A DNA stretch of 64,000 nt from Apis mellifera (GCF_003254395.2 NC_037650.1:3655001-3719000); one strand, 5' to 3'. Positions 13,535-27,402 are shown, counted from the stretch's first letter. Program-made: numbers and translations. The notes: generated by a model not told the origin, from the letters alone.

Positions 13535-16500
13535 CGTTAGGGAAACGGTGGGCTTCTTGCCCTAAGTGATCTCGTATAACACGGGATTTTATGGAGAGTG
13601 CATCGAGGTGGAGGTCTCTTTGCATGCATTTGGAGGAAGGCTGAGTGCCTCCGCTATCGAAATGACGATTATCGTCCATCTTGTCGAGCTTGCGGCCGCG
13701 CTTTAGGCCCGATACACATTTCTCTCCACCCTCCCTCCTCCCTCCAATTTCCTTCCAAGATTTACGTCCCTCTCCCCCTCTCGAAACGGATGCTCCTCTC
13801 GGTACATACACACCGATCGTCCATCAAACATTCATCGATCTCCTTCCACGATCCTAGGCCACGCTTTCGTCGTCCAATTTTTCCTTCTTTTCCTTTTTCT
13901 TTTTTTTTTTCCTTCCATATCCAAGTCATACCTCCCCCTCCAGTCATACAGTCACGCAACAGGGACGAAGGGTTTGTAATTTTGATCGGTGGAATCGGTG
14001 GAAGCATCGACGTGGTTAATGCACGTGATTAACGCACGGTGGTTAAATCTTGAGGCGATGCCAGGCCAAGCCTCGGCATTCCCTTGATTGTGTCTGTAAT
14101 ATTAAACGCAATTCAACTTGGCAGACAACCGGGCGGCCTACGACGATGGCCGGTATCGAAGTAAATAGGGCAACGAAGGGATATCATCCCCATCGAGACG
14201 AAACTTGAACCGAGTTTTCAACAAAATCTCGGTTACGCGCGTATACAGCAACTCCCAACAGGGGGAGGGCCGGCCGGTAATTAATTAAGGATGAATCGAT
14301 CTTTCCACCAAACTATCCTCCCACCTCGACAACCATCTTGTTAAGGAGATCTCGTTAATCCCCCCGTGCGTTGGTCAAAGACCAAGTACATCGCGTACCA
14401 TCAGCTTGCTGCGAGTCTTCCTCTAGTCTTCTTCCTACTTGGCTAATTTATCCAATCGTGCTTTATTGCCGTCGATTTATATCGGTCAGACGTATGAGAG
14501 AGAACTATCCTGTCCCATCCCTCTCGGGGATATCGGTCTCGAAATTTGTTTGCCTTTGTTTTACGACGGGACCAGGTTGCATCAACTGGATCTTATTGGA
14601 TTCCGAGACGACGCCGATCCCGAGAAACACGGGCGCACGTGTTGTGTGCACGAGGCGATACACGCGTCACGCACACACGAATCTCGGACGAGGGAAATTT
14701 ATAAGCTGGATAAAAGAAAGAGAAAGGATAAAGAATCTCTCTCTCTTGAGAGAGAAAGAAATGAAACGTACGAATGCTTCGAAAAAATTTCCAAAAATTT
14801 CTGAAACAAAAGGAAGAGAAACAGAGAGAGGTTCCATTTAGGGGTGTAAGCCGTTGTTCCCGGAGGAAGGAAAGGCAAAGTCTTGTGTCCTCTCTCGTGG
14901 AGAAAAGACAATCGCGACGGGGGAGGGATATATAAGAGCGGTACGATGTAAAAGGAAGGCAAGGTAAGACGGTAAGGAGAGGTGTGGGGTGGAGGTGTGC
15001 AGGACGAATAGCAAGCAGTGTCTCGTGGGAGTGTGCACCAGGTGCCGGGTTAACCCCTGCGGCTTAGATGTCTTTAGGCGGCGCGTTACCCTGTCGTTTC
15101 GCAACCAGAAGGTGGTAACCAATCGGTCCGTGTTCGGGGAGGAAGAAGACGAGGATGGAGGAGGAAACAAGGTGGATGTTGTCTAGACGAGCGTACAGGG
15201 GGGTACGTTCTCTACGTGACTACGGGAAAACCATTCTTCTTTCCGTGGATCCGTGGAGAGAGGATGATCCTGCGCTTTTCTCCTTTTTCGCGCTAATCGA
15301 ACGTTGCAAATTTCGCCTGCATCTCTCTTTCTCTTTGTTTTTCTTCTTTTTTTTCTAACGCGCGAGATTTATCGCGGGTTATCCACGAGTTTGAGCTCAA
15401 ATTTCCGATTATTATAAATTCCTGAACCATCGTTAAACTCTTCAGAGAGACACGATCCCTTCTTAGAAGTCTCGAATGAAATAACACGAGTGTTGGACAC
15501 GGAATGGAAGAAACGGAACGCAAGGATAGGTAAACCGATTGAATAAAATTTTAATCGACTTTCAATGGTAATAATACGAAAAAGGAAAAAGAGTAATTGT
15601 TTATCGTCATCAAATTTTTCTCCCCACTTTTCTTCTAATCGATACCCATCCAGTGTCAAGCTGGCGATCTAACTCTCCTCTTCTCGTTTATTATCCTCGA
15701 ACGAAAAATATTTCCAGCCGAGGAATACCGTTCATTTCCACAATCCTCCTCCTCCTCCCCGATGCTTAATAACGCGTACAACATATATTTCTCGAGACTT
15801 AAGGTTCAAGGCAACCGAAGACGAATGAAAAAAAGAAGAAGGAGGAGGAGGAGCCGATGTGGATGCGGAATACACGGAAGATAGAAAGGAACAAAATGGT
15901 TGGCAAAAAACGTATTTTCGTTTGCAAGTTCGGAAGGAGGAGGGAAACTACCCTCCACCCTCGGAAAGGTAGCAACGGAACGGCGTAATGCGGCGTGGTA
16001 GCGCGTTAGGGTACGAAAAAAAAAGAAAAAGAAAAAAGAAAAGAAAGAAAGAGAGAGAGAAAGGAGCGCGAAAGGAAAGGAAAGGCAGTGCATGTGCATT
16101 CGAGGCCGTACGATAGGCAGTAAGTAAAATAATAAAATACAAGCAACGTCGGTTGTACCGCGTCGATACGACGGGACCAATGGGAATCTGGGAAAGCCCG
16201 TGACGTCGTTGGACGCACGCCCGTTGCTAGGAGGGTCGTAGGTGGAGCTTGCAAGAGCGACGCCCCAGGAGGACAGGTGGAAAACGCAGGTGAAACGCGA
16301 GATTCCTACGGGGGCGACGCCGAATTCGTGACGTGTACGGTGCACCCTTTTCGCCTTCTTCTTCCTCTTGTTCCACCGGACGGACTCCCCTGTTTTTCGA
16401 ACCAACCCCGCGCCTCTTTGTCGCAGTACCACCGCCCCTTTCCAAGTACCAAGGAGACCGCACACGCAAACACACGTACACACACCCGCGCGCACGTTAC

Positions 16501-18870
16501 ACGTTTTCTCCAAAATGGACGACATTAATCCTTAAACGCGGCCTCGCGTTCGATGCACGCGAACGAGTGCATCGAATAATAAGCCGGCGCGAACGACCAT
16601 GAAATTCGTATTCCTATTTCGCGTTAACCACGTTCCCTTCCCTCCTCTCCCTCGTTTCGAGGGAATTTTTCGGACGTTCAGAAGAAACGTTTAGACGTAT
16701 CGATCGAGTCCGCTCGGTCATCGAGTGTTTTGAATAATTGAGAGGAAATAAAGGAACGGATGTCGCGTCGAAATCGAATCGAAATTTCCGGGAGACCATG
16801 GTCTAGGATTCGAGGAAGGGGGCGTAAGAAGGAGGCGTAAAATTCGTTCCCTTCCTCCCTCTGAGCATCCTCCAAGAGAGAGATCGCGCTGTCCAACGAC
16901 AGCCGGTCTCGAATATTCCACGTACAAGTCGGGAATATGGAGGCACGTAGATACGTATTTCGCCAAAGAAATACGTATCTTTTGGCCCTCCCTCTTCCAT
17001 CCTTCTTGAGAAGGTAGTGGAAAGACAGAGAGAGAAGGAGGAGGAGGAGGAGGAGAAAGGCGAGGAGAAGAAGTTGGCCGTGGGTTGGAGGAACCACAGA
17101 CAGGTTACCTGCGTGGAAGTAGAATTTTGTGCAGAGTTGTGTGTGTATATGTGTGTGTTGCGCGGTTGTAACCGCACACAGACGCCTCGGTTGTGGCCGC
17201 CACGTATGGGCGTACCTTGAAAGACGCCTGCAACTTTCATGCCGAGACGCGAGACGCCTTGTCGGAAGATGGCTGTCGGGTAACAGCCAGCCTCGAATAA
17301 ACTGGTAAATGCTTTCGTTCGACTAGCTCCGAGCTACAAGAGCAAGCCCGAAGAAATCCATTTTCGATTTGTTCCCGAGTGCTCTCCAGCCGAGTTGGGC
17401 GGAATTTCTTGCCTCTTGCCCAGCAATGGCGCCCGGCCTGATCTGATCTACCACCCCTAATGCCTCTTTAGGAGGAGAACCCGGGGTGTATACCTATTCC
17501 GTATACGTGGAAGCCTTCCACGTCTCGAGAATTCGTGCAGACTTCTTACAGAGTCTTATACGTCGAGTATCGAGATGTACACATATATATATTTTCCGTT
17601 TCGCTCGTTTATTTTTTAGTAAAATCCTAGAAGGAAGAGGAGGAAGAAGAGGAAGAAGATTATTGGTGCTCGATACGAAATTTATCGCGATGGGGGTATT
17701 AAAGAGAAGATGAATATTTTAACAATTAATCGCGCGAGGAGAAGATATTCGCCTCGACGTGTACCCGCTCCTCCTCCTCCTGCTTGCCAAAAATCGTATT
17801 AAGATCCTCGGAAGATAAGTCGAAGGTCAATAAAGCACGTACGCGCTTCCCTGTTTCGGAATTAAAAGTCGTCGTTCTCGTCTATCGGTAATTGAATCTC
17901 TCGTCGAGGAGGATCATCTCGTCGAGCCGTCGAGTTCGGTTCGAAAACAAATTAGAAACAAATTCGAAAACGAATTTGCAAGGAAAATTTATATACGCGT
18001 ATATACAAGTGAAAAAGAAAAAAGGGGGGAGGGGGTGGAGGGAAAGAAGAAATATAATAGAAATTTAAGAAAAACATAGTTTCACGAAAAGTTTCACTCG
18101 CGCGAATACGTTTATTATTTATTTTGTCCAATAAATTCGAGAAGTTGGACACTTTAATCCGCGGCAACTTGGAAGTGGCTGTCAGTTAGGCTCGCGTACT
18201 TATTACTACTTAAGCGTTTTAATGGACAAGTTATTATTCTGATATATTGGCTTTTAAGCCTGGAGCCATCTCTACGCCCGAGGACCGTGATCACCCCACA
18301 CGCAAATTATTTGTCAACCTTCTTTGCCTCGCGCTAATTGATTAGCGAGCAGAATGCGCGAGATCCCCGTGCAAACTCTATTTCACCTACCTCTTTTCCC
18401 TACCTTCTTCCTTCCCTCCTCCTGTACCATCGACAGACCAATTATTTCCTCCTTCTTTCGACCCATTACTCGACTTGGCCGCTCGGACTTTGCCCGACAA
18501 TTCGATCTCGAGTTTTCGCGGGGAAAATTGGAGAATAGCGAAAAGAAGAGAAGAAAAGGTCGGTGGTGGCGAAACACAAAGAACGAAAGAAGCAAAGTCC
18601 TCACCGAGGACTCGCTGTCACTTATCCCGGAAGGAGGACGGATCACGCGCGATTTCGTTCTCTTTCAACGATGGCCCTGGCGGAAGAGCGTATGATTCCA
18701 GGGACGGGAAATGGGCTTTGTGCGGGACTCGCAAATGGCGAGAGAGCGAAAAAGAAATAATTTGAAATGGAGCCCGCATGCGATGTACACGCGTCCGAGT
18801 ATTCTTCACCCGAGTACGTGTACACGTGTACGCGTGTTACAACACACCCCCGCCACGAGCGAACGAACGA

Positions 18871-18871
<1 letters not shown>

Positions 18872-18914
<43 letters not shown>
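18872..18914. repeat. GAC trinucleotide microsatellite
   Basis: About fourteen uninterrupted ACG/GAC triplets. The three forward frames translate to poly-Asp, poly-Arg and poly-Thr, which shows that the apparent ORFs across it are artefacts. Confidence 0.95.
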
Positions 18915-20339
18915 TTCTGTCCCTCTTTTCAGGGTTCGCCGCGAAGCACCGTTTTGCATTAAATCGCCGCTACGTGTGTAATCGCGAACCAAGGGCGACG
19001 TGAAAGAAGAAAAGGGAAAAGAAAGAGAGAAAAAAGGAGGGCGGGAAAGAGGTAGAGAGTTTTAACGCGCTGCTCCTCTTCCGCGCGCGTTTACTAGACG
19101 CGGACCCAACCCTGCTGCCTCCTATCATGGGGGTTCGATGATGGTTTACGAAGACTTCGAAATGGGCGGACAACGAATCCGTGGTCCCTCTTCTCTCGTT
19201 TCTCTCAAAAGAATCGCCCCGTTAAGAGAGGGTGTATATTCGTTTTACGGGGGGAGGGGTACGCCGCGCTCTCCTCCTTGTCGCGTCCTTTTACAGAGCG
19301 GGTTACAGAGAGTGGAGGTTTTAGAGAGTGGAGAAAAGTGTGTGCGTGCGTGTGTGCCCCCTCCCCTTCTTCTCGCGAGGCGCGAGGCTGGTCGCGTTCG
19401 AGGTTTTAATTTTAATTACCGTGCGGTGGATACGGCCGCGATTAAATCAATAGCGGTGTTTGGATGCGATATCGATCATACGGGTGTTGGGAAAATAACG
19501 AAGTTATTTCCGCGACTCGGCTGCGGTATTGTTCCAAACTCGTTACCTGAACGCTTGATCCAACCGCTCCTCGCTCGCTTTGGAACGAGCCTCTATTTTT
19601 TTAAAATGTACGATCAACAAACGATATTTCGATAATAATTTGGGTGAAGAAGGGGAAAAGGAAGAAATATCGGCTCGTAAGGTGGAGATGGAAAAATTCG
19701 GGGGCGCGCGAGGATGACGCGAAATTTCGCAATGTTGCGAAACCAAGCGGCGTTGAGACGAGTGGATAGAAGGATGGCGCGTGATCTCGAGGACGGCGAA
19801 CGAAAGGGGGGAGGGTACGATTCACCGGTATTCAAATTCGAAAGCGAAAAATGTCTAGCGTTTGCCCGCCGCACAAGTCGTCCTCGGCTCCGTAATGCCC
19901 GGCCTGATATGCATCTACGTGCCTGCCAAGGGCAGAGACTCCCCGGCTTATTAATATTAAACAGCGCCACTTTCCCCGAACACGGTTGTGCTATTGTCGA
20001 TCGCGAGCCTCGCCGCGTTCAACGCCGGTCCAGGGGACTTGACTTAACCCGAGGAGTACACACGGGAGGAGGACACTTTTAAATAGCGGAACAAGCAATC
20101 CACGAGTGAAGGGATTCCTCTCTCTCTCTCCTCTCCCCCCGATGGATCCCGATGGATACTTCATCCGTCCCTCTTGCATCACGCTCCGATCGCCCCCTTA
20201 TCGTCGTCGCCCCGCGAAATTTTTTATCGGCGAAAACCAGCGGCATCAAAGAGTGGTTCGAGCGAGGAGGAAGTATGTTTCTTCGCCAGACGTGCTCTCC
20301 CTCTCTCTCTCTCGTTTCGTATCCCGTGTTTTCCAGGGG

Positions 20340-20365
20340 ATGATTGTTTCCCCGAAAACAATCAT
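20340..20365. repeat. Perfect inverted repeat (10-bp arms, 6-base loop)
   Basis: ATGATTGTTT (20340-20349) is followed by a six-base CCCCGA loop and the exact reverse complement AAACAATCAT (20356-20365). It is a hairpin candidate of unknown role, too short for a standard pre-miRNA. Confidence 0.7.
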
Positions 20366-21630
20366 TTTGTTTCTCGTTGTTTCGAGGGGAGAGAGGGGGA
20401 ACGTTCATCCCTTGTTCACAGTTCACATTTCGAAAGAATTGGAAGCCTCTTCCTTCCAATTGAACCGTCTCCCCATCACTTGTTATTACTCGGCTATTAT
20501 GTATATCCGAGACACGGGGACCGAGACAAAGTTGCTCCAGAAGAGAGAGGGAGGAGGAGATGTTATCGATTCACTCGCGGGTGCATTAAGAAACGATTTT
20601 TCTAAACCAAGGAACGTTTTCTAAACCAACGCGATTGATCGCGGCAATTATCGGGGCGGCGGCGGGCTTATTGGCACAATTTCTTTTATCTTCCATACCC
20701 CGATCCCAGGTGCATCCTCCCTTAACCGACCAACCGACACTCGGTTACCGCGAGTGGAAACCGTGAGAGGGGGAGAGAAAGAGAGAGAGAAGGGGGAGAG
20801 AACGATCGAAACAAAAGGGTGAGAGTAAGGGTGGCGGTAAGAAGAAAGAGATATACCGTGTACCTCTCGAGGACAGAGCGAGCGAAAGAGATGGAACGAT
20901 TACCTAGGCTCGGCTCGGAGACACGGCGAGAGCGCGGGCGAGAGCGAGAGAGAAGAAACAATGAACGAGGGAGTTATCTGTAATGGAATAAGTTGGCAAC
21001 AATGGCGCATTGTTTGCCGGGACGTTCGCATCGTCCCTGTTGACGGACATTATCGCCGGACGTTGCGTTTCCGGCACACAGGGACGTCCTCGTCCCGTCA
21101 CAAGACGTGTCAGCCGACGATGATTCGCGCGGCGGAATGTATGCCACGCGAGCTGCTACTCCTCTGGCAGAAAGCCACCCATTCAAATTCGCGGCCGCCT
21201 ATCGAACTATTGCGAATGGAAAACGCGGCCGCCCCGCCAACCACGCCACCCCCTACACCTGTCCTTCAACCTCTACTTCTTCTTACCTTCCCACACGCAA
21301 GCAAGAAAACCCAGTTACCCTCCAATCCCCCTTCCAACGTTGAGAGAGAGAGAGAGAGAGAGAGAGGCGTGGGATCGCGAGGACGACGTCGCGATTCGAA
21401 ATCGTTGGCGGGTGAAAAGGAGGGGGTGCAAGAGGAACGGCGCGTCCAAGGTTCATCCCTTAACGCGGCGGTAATACCACGAACAAGACGGATTAAGACG
21501 ACAAGACCCTTGCAATCTTTGCTTACCATCCTGCGCCTACCTACAACGACGTGCCAACGGGGCTAAAACCACCCTCACGTTTAAACGCGGCTCGAGCCAA
21601 TCGCGGGATTTGCCTCGGATCTTACCTGCG

Positions 21631-21659
21631 ATTATTATTATTATTATTATTATTATTAT
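21631..21659. repeat. TTA trinucleotide microsatellite
   Basis: About ten uninterrupted ATT/TTA units in non-coding DNA. Confidence 0.95.
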
Positions 21660-22134
21660 ACAACGAGAGTTTCCCAGTATCTCCCTTTATTCCTTATCTA
21701 TCCAACTATCCACCCTCGCTAATTTTTTGTCAACGCGACACTGGTGAACAGGGGGTGAATCGCGTATCGCCACGCGTGATTATTTCAATTACAAGGTGGA
21801 GACGTGGGGGGAATCGGTGATAACGGAGGGACAAAAGGGGGAGAAATTATCTTAAAGATCCAACAGATGCATTTTCAGTCGACTGCGCGCCGACACACGC
21901 ACAGATGCGCGCGATTCTCCGACCCAAATCGGACAACTCGTGTTCAACGCTCGTCTCTCCTTCTTCTTTTTCTTTTTTTCTTTTTCTCTCGTCGAAAACG
22001 TTTTTTCCAACGTGGATAGATGGAAACGCGTATGGAAACGTAGAAACGAATGGTGAAATTATTGGTGGCGAAACAATCGCGGGAACGAAACGAAAGAGAG
22101 AGAGAGAGACGCATTCAAAGAGGGAGAGACGTGA

Positions 22135-22164
22135 TTTCCGCGACGTACGAATTCGTCGCGGAAA
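22135..22164. repeat. Perfect inverted repeat (11-bp GC-rich arms)
   Basis: TTTCCGCGACG (22135-22145) and its exact reverse complement CGTCGCGGAAA (22154-22164) flank an eight-base loop. A GC-rich perfect stem of this length is less expected by chance than the AT-rich ones; its role is unknown. Confidence 0.7.
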
Positions 22165-24872
22165 GGGGACGCTGGGAGGAGAGAAGAAGTGTCCGAATGG
22201 ATACGCTTTGATGTAACCCGTCCCCCGGTTAATGTTGTAACGGTTGTGGTGTAGGCGCAAAGCGGATTACGAACAAGTTAAAAGTATTAAAATCACGATG
22301 TATTTTAACTCGGCGTTCTCGAAAACGAAACGCTCGGGACGAAAGCGGAGCAGAGCAGGAGGAGGAGGAGGAGGAGGAGAAGAAGACGAGAGAAACGACG
22401 AGGGTGAGGAGGCCGGAAGGCGAGGAACGCGAAACACTGTAGTGGAGTATGAAGCGAGGAGAAAAGGACGGAGACCAAAGAGGCCGAAAAAGGATGGGGG
22501 GAGGGAGGGTGGGCGAGACGAAGGAGTACGAGAAACAGAGAAAGGAGAGGGAGGGTGGTATAGAGACAGGGAGAAAAAAAGAGAGAGAGAGGACAGAGTG
22601 TATAAGTGCTCCGGCTGCAGAGACGAGAGATGAAAGGCGTAGCGCGCTCGAGGACACAGATACATTTGTCAGGGAGGATACTAAAAAATAATGAAAAAAA
22701 GGAAGCAAAGAGCGGGAAGAGGTAAGGGGGATGAAAGAGGGTGTAGCTTGCAGACCTCCGGAATTTTCCGTCCTCTGGAGAAATCTTTCCGTTTCGTATG
22801 CTACGTTACCTTGGAAAATTGATAGCACGCGACGATGATCATCACCGCGCGACTATTGGTTATTAACAAAAAAAAAGAAGAAAAGAAAAGAAAAGAAAGG
22901 AAGGAAGGAAGAAAACATCTTCGCGTGTTTTTACATGTACACCTCGATTAAGATCAAAAATGATTCGACGACGTAGAGTACAGATGGATGAATGAATGGA
23001 TGAATGGATGGATACGATTCACCACGGCTTTTCGCGAGGATTTTCACAGAAGGAAAACGGCGCGACGAAGAGGAGGAGAAGGAGGACGATGAAAAATCGT
23101 TGTGCACGCCGAAAGTGTAGATAACAACGCATAAACGTTTACTTGTACGCAACGTTTAGATACAATTTTCAGTCCATCCGACGGAGAGAAGAATTAAAGA
23201 ACAGAGGATTATTCCTCGAGGGGTGGAAAAGGAGGAGAAGGAGGGGGGGAGGGAAGGGGGAAGCCGGAGGATGGTTGCAGAAGAACGGGGTGGAATTAAG
23301 CATCTCGCCTGAAGAGACTTCAAGTCACTTCAGCATCGTTCCCTTCCCTTCACGGGTACGACAAGGATTAAAATCTGCCTGCTATAGCGTCCCTCCCCCC
23401 CCCCCACCCTCCCTTCCAATATTAAACGGATGTTTCGATACCTCGGTGTCGATCGGTCGTCGGGTCTTTTTAAATTTTTCATTCAAAACTTTGGAAAACC
23501 TTCAGAGGAGGGAAAGAGGAGAGGAGGAGTAGAAGGAGGAGACGTTATTCCTTATCCCTCGAGACGACAAACTCGATCCTCGAAAGCCGTTATCATCACT
23601 ATTGCTATTATCGCTATCATATCTCGCCGAGAAGAAGGAAATGATTGGCACGCAACGTTGGTTCGCGGATCGCAGAAACGAAACGGAAATGTAACGTCTT
23701 GCGCGATCAAATTAACAGTGTCACCGACAGCCGCCAATCCAGGAAACGTCTATATCAGGATGGATCCGAGTGGTGCTGATTACATGCAGTTCGCGCACCG
23801 CCGTCACAACGTCAAGATAGCATGATCGCATTACAACAACCCTCGAGCGATGCTATCAAGCTGGTTACAAGCGTGGTTAGCCCCGATTAGCGCATATAGG
23901 AGCCGGGCGAACACGTTGCTCTTGCTCACCTCCGTTGATCGGTGTTAAATTGCGCTCGTTCCGCGTTTAAAACTCATCGTCATCATCGTCATCATCTTGT
24001 TCCACGTGGAATGGCCGAGAGTCGAGCGAAAAATTCCTCGTATTCGAGCAAAGATCGAGGAAATATACCAATACCATTTATTTATAGAAACTCGTGCTTC
24101 TCTGCGAGGAAGAAGAGACATCGCGGAGACAGAGAGAGAGAAAGAGATGATAGTGCGACGACGACGAGTTATGGGGTTGGTAGTTGGTTGGGTGGATGTG
24201 GCATGGGATCACCATAAGGTGGGATATTTCGTGAGGTTGCTACAGGACGTTCCTTCTCCCGCGGGAATTTCGGGATCACCCGTTATATCCGTGGATATAC
24301 AGGTCGAAGCGACGAACGACTGGAAAATAATTTGCAGTTCTCGCCCTCGTGGGGGAGATGACCAGAGACGTAGTAACGTTTCCGCGTTTCTACGTACGTA
24401 TATACGTATGTATGTATGTATACATCTCCTTTTCCTTTTTTGCCTTCGTTATTCCATCCCTTTTTTATTCCGTCCCAGAATTTCGCAGAGGGCGTAGATA
24501 ATTAGAACGAGATTATCGAGTGGCTGGAGGAACGATCGATCCTCCAGCAGCGATGTATTAATTATCCAACGGGATAATTTCGCGCCGGGGCGCGAATAAA
24601 TTTTCCAAAAGTATCGATTCCCCTCCATGATGATTGCTTGAAAGTTTATTCAATTTTCTTGGCCGTGGATCTTATCGGTCCGGGCCGATATAAATTTTCG
24701 CCAGATGAGAAGACGAAATTGAAACCCTAGGGGAGAGAGAGAAGAAACGATAGAACGAAAGAAAGAGATTTGAGGAATCTATCTCTCCAAGAAACTAAAA
24801 CGAGATTTATATATCCCGGAATACTCCTATATTTCCCGATTGCGATGAACTACGATCGAGAGAAAAAGGGAG

Positions 24873-24875
<3 letters not shown>

Positions 24876-24907
<32 letters not shown>
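24876..24907. repeat. TA dinucleotide microsatellite
   Basis: About sixteen TA units preceded by a purine tract. Confidence 0.95.
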
Positions 24908-24909
<2 letters not shown>

Positions 24910-25985
24910 GAAAGATCTTTGAAAATTCTGTTCGATAAAATATCCCGATTTCTTTTCGTAAGGAAATCGAACGATGATCGAATCACATCGATAAACAACG
25001 TACACGTACATTGTAGTTTTTGGAAACGCAGAAACACAGACAGAGAGAAAGAGAGACTAAAACGTTTATAGGCACTTAGGGCAACTTTTCCTCGCGCAAC
25101 GCTATATGAATAAGTGATAAAGCGGTAGGAGGATGAGGGAGTGGGCCGTGGTATAAATTCCAGGAAGGTTGTCCTTTCCTGCTTCTCCCAGGGGTGCACC
25201 ACACCCTCTACTAACCATCGGCACAAGGGTTATATTTGATAGATATGACCGGGCTAAGTGCTTATCGTATTTCGTTTAGATGCCACCACCACCAACGTTT
25301 AAACCAACGCGCGATCTTTCGTGTGGACGCTCCTTAAAGACGCTCCAAAGGGTTCGAAAAGCCTTCGAGCCGAAAGGATCGTTCGAGTTGGACCGGTGCC
25401 AAAGGATAAAATTTTCACCGAACGAAAATGTATTAGCGCGCTCACCAACGCGCGATGCGAGTCGTGCTAAATTATGAAATTTTTTGTTAGCCGAAAAGCG
25501 ATAAAATAGTGGGGAAACGGGAAGGTCGGCAATTCTCAAAGGGGAACGCGGATGAAATAATTTATAAACTTTGTGGACGCGTGGTAGCGTGATTAAATTA
25601 CGCCCGCGATAACCGCTCCGTCGGAATCAAATCGAGAAGGAAAAATTCTCTTCTCCCTTATCGCCATCGCAACAACAATGAATCGAAAAAACTGAAACCG
25701 ATCGCGTAGAGCAACGTAGGTTAATTCTTCGCGTTGTTCCGGAGTTTGAGGATAAAATTGGCGATAATGTCGGCGCGGGTGACCAGGTGGTAGCACAAAT
25801 CCGTGCCAAGGATTTCGATTTGACGTTGGTGGCAGAAGAGGCAAACACAGGCAGGAGAGCACCACCATAGAACGGAACGAGGGATAAAGAAACGTAGAGA
25901 GTAGGCTTACCCCCGGCTGTTCGAGATCGAAGCCGCCTTATAGTATGCCTTTTCGATGGTCGTACGAAGGCCTTAAGGGATAAGA

Positions 25986-26058
25986 CCTCTCTCTCCTCCT
26001 CCTCTCCGCCTCTTCTTTCATTCGCGCTTTCGAAAGAAGAGAGGAGGAGGAGGAGAGG
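25986..26058. repeat. Long imperfect hairpin
   Basis: A pyrimidine arm (25986-26019) is followed by a 12-base loop and a purine arm (26032-26058). The inner stem is a perfect nine base pairs (TCTTCTTTC with GAAAGAAGA). The outer CTCCTCCTCC-type and GGAGGAGGAG-type arms continue the stem with a small bulge. The length is similar to an insect pre-miRNA, but the low-complexity arms make slippage-derived palindromic repeats the simpler explanation. Confidence 0.5.
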
Positions 26059-27362
26059 TACGTAAAGGTAACGTTAGTTTCGAGTCCTCCTTACGGGCCA
26101 CCGGGGGCCGCATTAAAATGCCTCGAATTGTTTATTGCTCGCCCACGCGAGCATCTCGCCGTGTAATATCCACTGTAAACTAGTCTCGGATAAAACCTTC
26201 ACCCCTTCTTTAAACCCTCCCTCCTTTACTTCTTCTTCTTTCGCATCTTCTTCTCCTTTCCCTTTTCCCCTCCTCTTCCTTCTCTATTACTATTTCCTCT
26301 ACATATACATATACATTTCTCGCGAGCTCGGCATGCCAACTTCCTTCCTTCCTCCCATTTTTCCGTGGAATCATTTACAAAATTACACTCGTTACACCGT
26401 GCGCATATACGAAACTTGTATAAACTTTGTCTATAAAAAAAGAAGGCAACCTTTCTCTCCTCCCTCTCCCTTCCCCCTCCTCGCCCCCCTCATCTATATC
26501 CCACGCAGTCGTGGAGGGGGATGTAATACGTCGCGATTATGCCAACTTGTTTCGCCACCGTCCTCCCTCCTCCCTCCCTGCGCGCGCGAAACGGCGAATT
26601 CGCCGAGATCGGGTGTGCCATTTTCTTTCGTTAATCGAACCGGAAGAAGCGGCACGGAGAGTAATTGCGGAACGGGTCGTGACCGAGTTCGCGTATAAAT
26701 GGCATCGAGAAATGGAATCACGGGAGGAGGAGGAGGGGGAGGGGGAGGAGAGGGACGATAAGTCGACGAGTCGGGAGTTTATTGGGTAACCGTATTGACG
26801 AAACGGATTTTCGGAGCGATCCAAATGAAGGTATGTACACGAAATGAATGGGACGGGATATGGCCGATGGAATCTTTCTTTTGTCAACGTAGATTACGAC
26901 GGGGGGAAAAAAAGTTATCGACGCGATGTTTCGATCCCGCGATGCGCCGCGATAGATTCGAGGGGGATCGCGTTGTTCGGGATCGTCCTCTTTCTTTTTT
27001 TCTCTTTCCTTTCTTCCTTTCTTTCTTTCTTTTTTTTTTTCGAACACAGAGGACAGAGAGGAATTTATGCCGGGAATACCGCGGGGAAATAACGCGTTAC
27101 CCCGATTTCTTTGTCCGATGCACCTTTTCGCGTTGCATCGGATATATATATAGGGCTGATGGTTACTGATCGATACGTTGTTCGTTCCACGCATGTAAAC
27201 ACCGGCGGCCTCCCTCCCCCTCCCCTCCCCCCCGCGTTTCGCAACGGGCCAACGGGCCGTTTTGTTAAACTCGAGCCCGAACTTTTGTCGTAAACTATAC
27301 GCTTTATGCGCGGATAGAGAGAAAGCGCGGCACGCATCTGTACGGGACGATTAGGCGGTGCA

Positions 27363-27402
27363 CGGCGGCGGCGGTGGAGGCGGTGGAGGCGGCGGCGGTG
27401 GG
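27363..27402. repeat. GGCGGT/GGAGGC-rich microsatellite
   Basis: About forty bases of GGC, GGT and GGA triplets; glycine-rich in one frame. No flanking coding evidence. Confidence 0.85.

Larger units (their letters stand above)
13001..19000. other. Non-coding DNA with microsatellites and unique islands
   Basis: No supported gene. Contents are a GGTT tetranucleotide run (13512-13534), purine and pyrimidine tracts around 13,730-13,920 and 16,010-16,080, and a GAC run (18872-18914). The long minus-strand frame at 15806-16525 (239 codons) is made of phenylalanine, serine and leucine runs from a pyrimidine tract and is treated as spurious. Unique, balanced-composition stretches at about 14,040-14,340 and 18,140-18,340 could be conserved non-coding DNA. 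Confidence 0.55.
19001..25000. other. Non-coding DNA with microsatellites and hairpins
   Basis: No supported gene. It holds GA runs (21342-21366), a TTA run (21631-21659), a GGA run (22357-22380) and a TA run (24876-24907). Perfect small inverted repeats lie at 20340-20365 and 22135-22164, and a near-perfect palindrome at 24523-24546. The open frames of 165-201 codons at 19138-19635 and 20961-21566 lack recognisable domains and splice context. Confidence 0.55.

Noticed and set aside
15806..16525. 239-codon minus-strand frame
   Set aside because: Large parts are Phe/Leu/Ser runs encoded by pyrimidine tracts; three overlapping frames exist on the same strand, which is typical of spurious ORFs.
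20961..21566. 201-codon plus-strand frame
   Set aside because: Contains a GA-repeat-derived Arg-Glu run and proline runs and no family signature; several overlapping frames.
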